Position numbers and translations under genes: made by a program. DNA of 64,000 nucleotides from contig NC_091006.1 in NCBI RefSeq assembly GCF_041146395.1, positions 2,796,001 to 2,860,000 on the forward strand. The letters run 5' to 3'. This DNA comes from Eulemur rufifrons (lineage: Eukaryota; Chordata; Mammalia; Primates; Lemuridae). Of the stretch, positions 62,860 to 64,000 are shown in pieces (the stretch's first letter is position 1; each line of letters opens with the position of its first letter). Below the pieces are notes generated by a model that saw only the letters and a program-made list of their open reading frames with translations, did not search any database and was not told the DNA's origin.

Positions 62860-63759
62860 GTGAGCGCGCCCGACCCCTCCCGGGCCCCGCCTTCGCCCGG
62901 GCGCCTCCCCGCAGGCCGAGGACCGCCCCCCATCCCCCGACGCCGCGGCGGTCTCGTGGCCGGGTCCGGCCTGACGGCGGCCCTTCCCCATCGCGAGAGG
63001 CCTGGGCGGCCGGGCGGGGGGCGCCGACCAAGCGCGGGACCTGCCGGGGCGGTGTGCGGGCGGCGGAACCGGCTAACCCCGCGCCGGGCACTTGTCTGTG
63101 GCGAAATCTCAGCGCGCCGCTCCGCACCCTTAGCGTCCGCCGATGGCCGCTGTCGACTGCGGTTCCGGACGTACAGAATCCGGTTTTTCTGGGTTTAGTT
63201 GTCCTGACCCAAGTAGAGACGGTGTTGGCGGGCCCGCCGGGTTCCCGGTGCGGGGGCACAGCGGGGAACAGGTGCGCACACGCCCCGACGGCTTGACAGT
63301 CGGGAGGGGCCGGGAGTGAACGCTGATCGGTCGATAAAATGCTCAAGTCACGCACGTACCGTAAAGGAATAACGTGTCGGGGACGGTCTGGAGGGACGCG
63401 CCGTTTGAGTCACCAGCGTCCCCAATACCGAGGCCCATTTCATCTTCCAGGAATTATTTTATACATAAAACACGGTTTTTGTAGTACAGGGATTCGCCTC
63501 CCAAGGGTGGTTTTTATTCTAAAACGTTCTATTAGAGAGTGGCTTTAGAAGCCCGTCGTGGTAAGTGGAAACTATCTCACTGATCTCTGTGAGGCCCAGT
63601 TTTTAATTGTTTGGTAAGTGGTCTCCGCGCTGCAGGAGACTGTTAGGTGTGAGAAACAAAATAGAGTAGTCTGCCCCGCCTGTGAAATTACTCTGTTAAA
63701 AGGTTAAATTGTTTTTTTCAGGATCCTGGCGATGCAGCTCAACAGGAAGCAAAGCACAG
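62794..63759 (+). CDS. PDCD5: PDCD5, first two coding exons (3' exons outside window)
   Basis: Programmed cell death 5 is a conserved protein of about 125 residues with a triple-helix core. It moves to the nucleus early in apoptosis and is reported to interact with the TIP60-p53 axis and the CCT chaperonin (family knowledge). The sequence shows MADEELEALRKQRLAELQ, then AKHG, spliced to DPGDAAQQEAKH, the recognisable PDCD5 N terminus. The start codon has a strong context (gcgccATGg) and no upstream in-frame alternative is needed. Exon 1 ends in phase 0 before gtgagc; exon 2 ends AG| in an Arg codon before gtatgg. The rest of the gene, including the DNA-binding-like core, is to the right. Confidence 0.97.
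62860..63721 (+). other. PDCD5 intron 1
   Basis: The first ~450 bp is CpG-island sequence, the rest ordinary AT-richer DNA. I see no repeat and no additional exon. The long open frames here on both strands follow from low stop-codon density in GC-rich DNA. Confidence 0.8.
63722..63759 (+). CDS. PDCD5: PDCD5 exon 2
   Basis: The 38-bp exon encodes DPGDAAQQEAKH and ends two bases into Arg. The acceptor is a clean pyrimidine run (gtttttttcag) and the donor gtatgg. The length and frame fit a junction to an upstream phase-0 exon. Confidence 0.96.
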
Positions 63760-64000
63760 GTATGGGCTGGAAACCTGAACTTTTTGAAGGGTGGTTTCAC
63801 CAAATGGATTTTTTTTTTTTTTGCTTTAGTTATTTTAAAGTTTTTCCTGGCATGGTGGTTTGTCTGTAAATCATCATCAGGTGTCTTTGTTATTAATCTG
63901 TTAGTTAAATACATACAGAGCCCCACTTAATACCTGTATTTCAATTACTGGTTGTTTCTCTGCTTAACTGTGATTACCTTAAAATGAGCATCGTAATAGA
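63760..64000 (+). other. start of PDCD5 intron 2
   Basis: The intron starts at gtatgg and is AT-rich with a T12 run near 63810. Nothing else is seen before the window edge. Confidence 0.7.

Larger units (their letters stand above)
62480..63320 (+). promoter_or_regulatory. CpG-island promoter of PDCD5
   Basis: The sequence turns sharply GC- and CpG-rich around the PDCD5 start codon and through the first part of intron 1, with no TATA box, as is usual for housekeeping genes. Upstream of about 62.48 kb it grades into AT-rich repeat sequence. The transcription start site cannot be placed exactly. Confidence 0.85.

Noticed and set aside
62400..63355. Long ORFs overlapping PDCD5 exon 1, up to 280 codons on the minus strand
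   Set aside because: They span the CpG island promoter and intron 1 on both strands at once, as expected from GC-rich composition. Only the PDCD5 frame matches a known protein.

Overview
This is a stretch of primate nuclear DNA, almost certainly from a strepsirrhine (lemur or loris group). The main evidence is the Alu class. Several dimeric Alus carry the right-arm wording typical of strepsirrhine Alus (the 'gctgacgccacggcactcac' segment), many with clear target-site duplications. An L1 3' end around 52160-52730 also has the 'actggggtacaaatgttta' start seen in lemur L1s. The species cannot be fixed further from this window.

Two protein-coding genes lie head to tail on the + strand. Positions 1-32351 hold the 3' part of DPY19L3, a membrane C-mannosyltransferase of the endoplasmic reticulum. 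Eleven coding exons (5681-32351, all GT-AG, all phases consistent) encode the last 431 residues and the stop codon; the N-terminal exons are upstream of the window. A roughly 3.2 kb repeat-poor block after the stop is read as its 3' UTR, with the best polyA signal at 35564. Positions 62480-64000 hold the CpG-island promoter and first two coding exons of PDCD5, a small conserved nuclear and cytosolic protein; the gene runs off the right edge. The DPY19L3-PDCD5 order matches the human chromosome 19q13.11 neighbourhood as I remember it.

Everything else is intron or intergenic DNA dominated by transposable elements. There are strepsirrhine Alus and older Alu monomers, L1 fragments of several ages, MIR and L2 relics, MaLR-type LTRs, an ERV-L internal fragment, at least six Tigger-type elements with TA target sites, hAT-type short elements, and a mariner with both inverted repeats inserted in an L1. 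Nesting (mariner in L1, Tigger in L1, Alu in Tigger, Alu in L1, L1 in LTR) gives a readable order of insertions. The intergenic part (35.6-62.5 kb) also holds an orphan CpG island at about 57.24-57.9 kb and an odd tandem-repeat block at 45.1-46.1 kb.

I see no operon, CRISPR array, rRNA or tRNA gene, and no new gene system. The observations most worth a second look are an unlisted, in-frame, splice-flanked 93-bp candidate cassette exon inside DPY19L3 (16021-16113) and the orphan CpG island with a 107-codon ORF just downstream.
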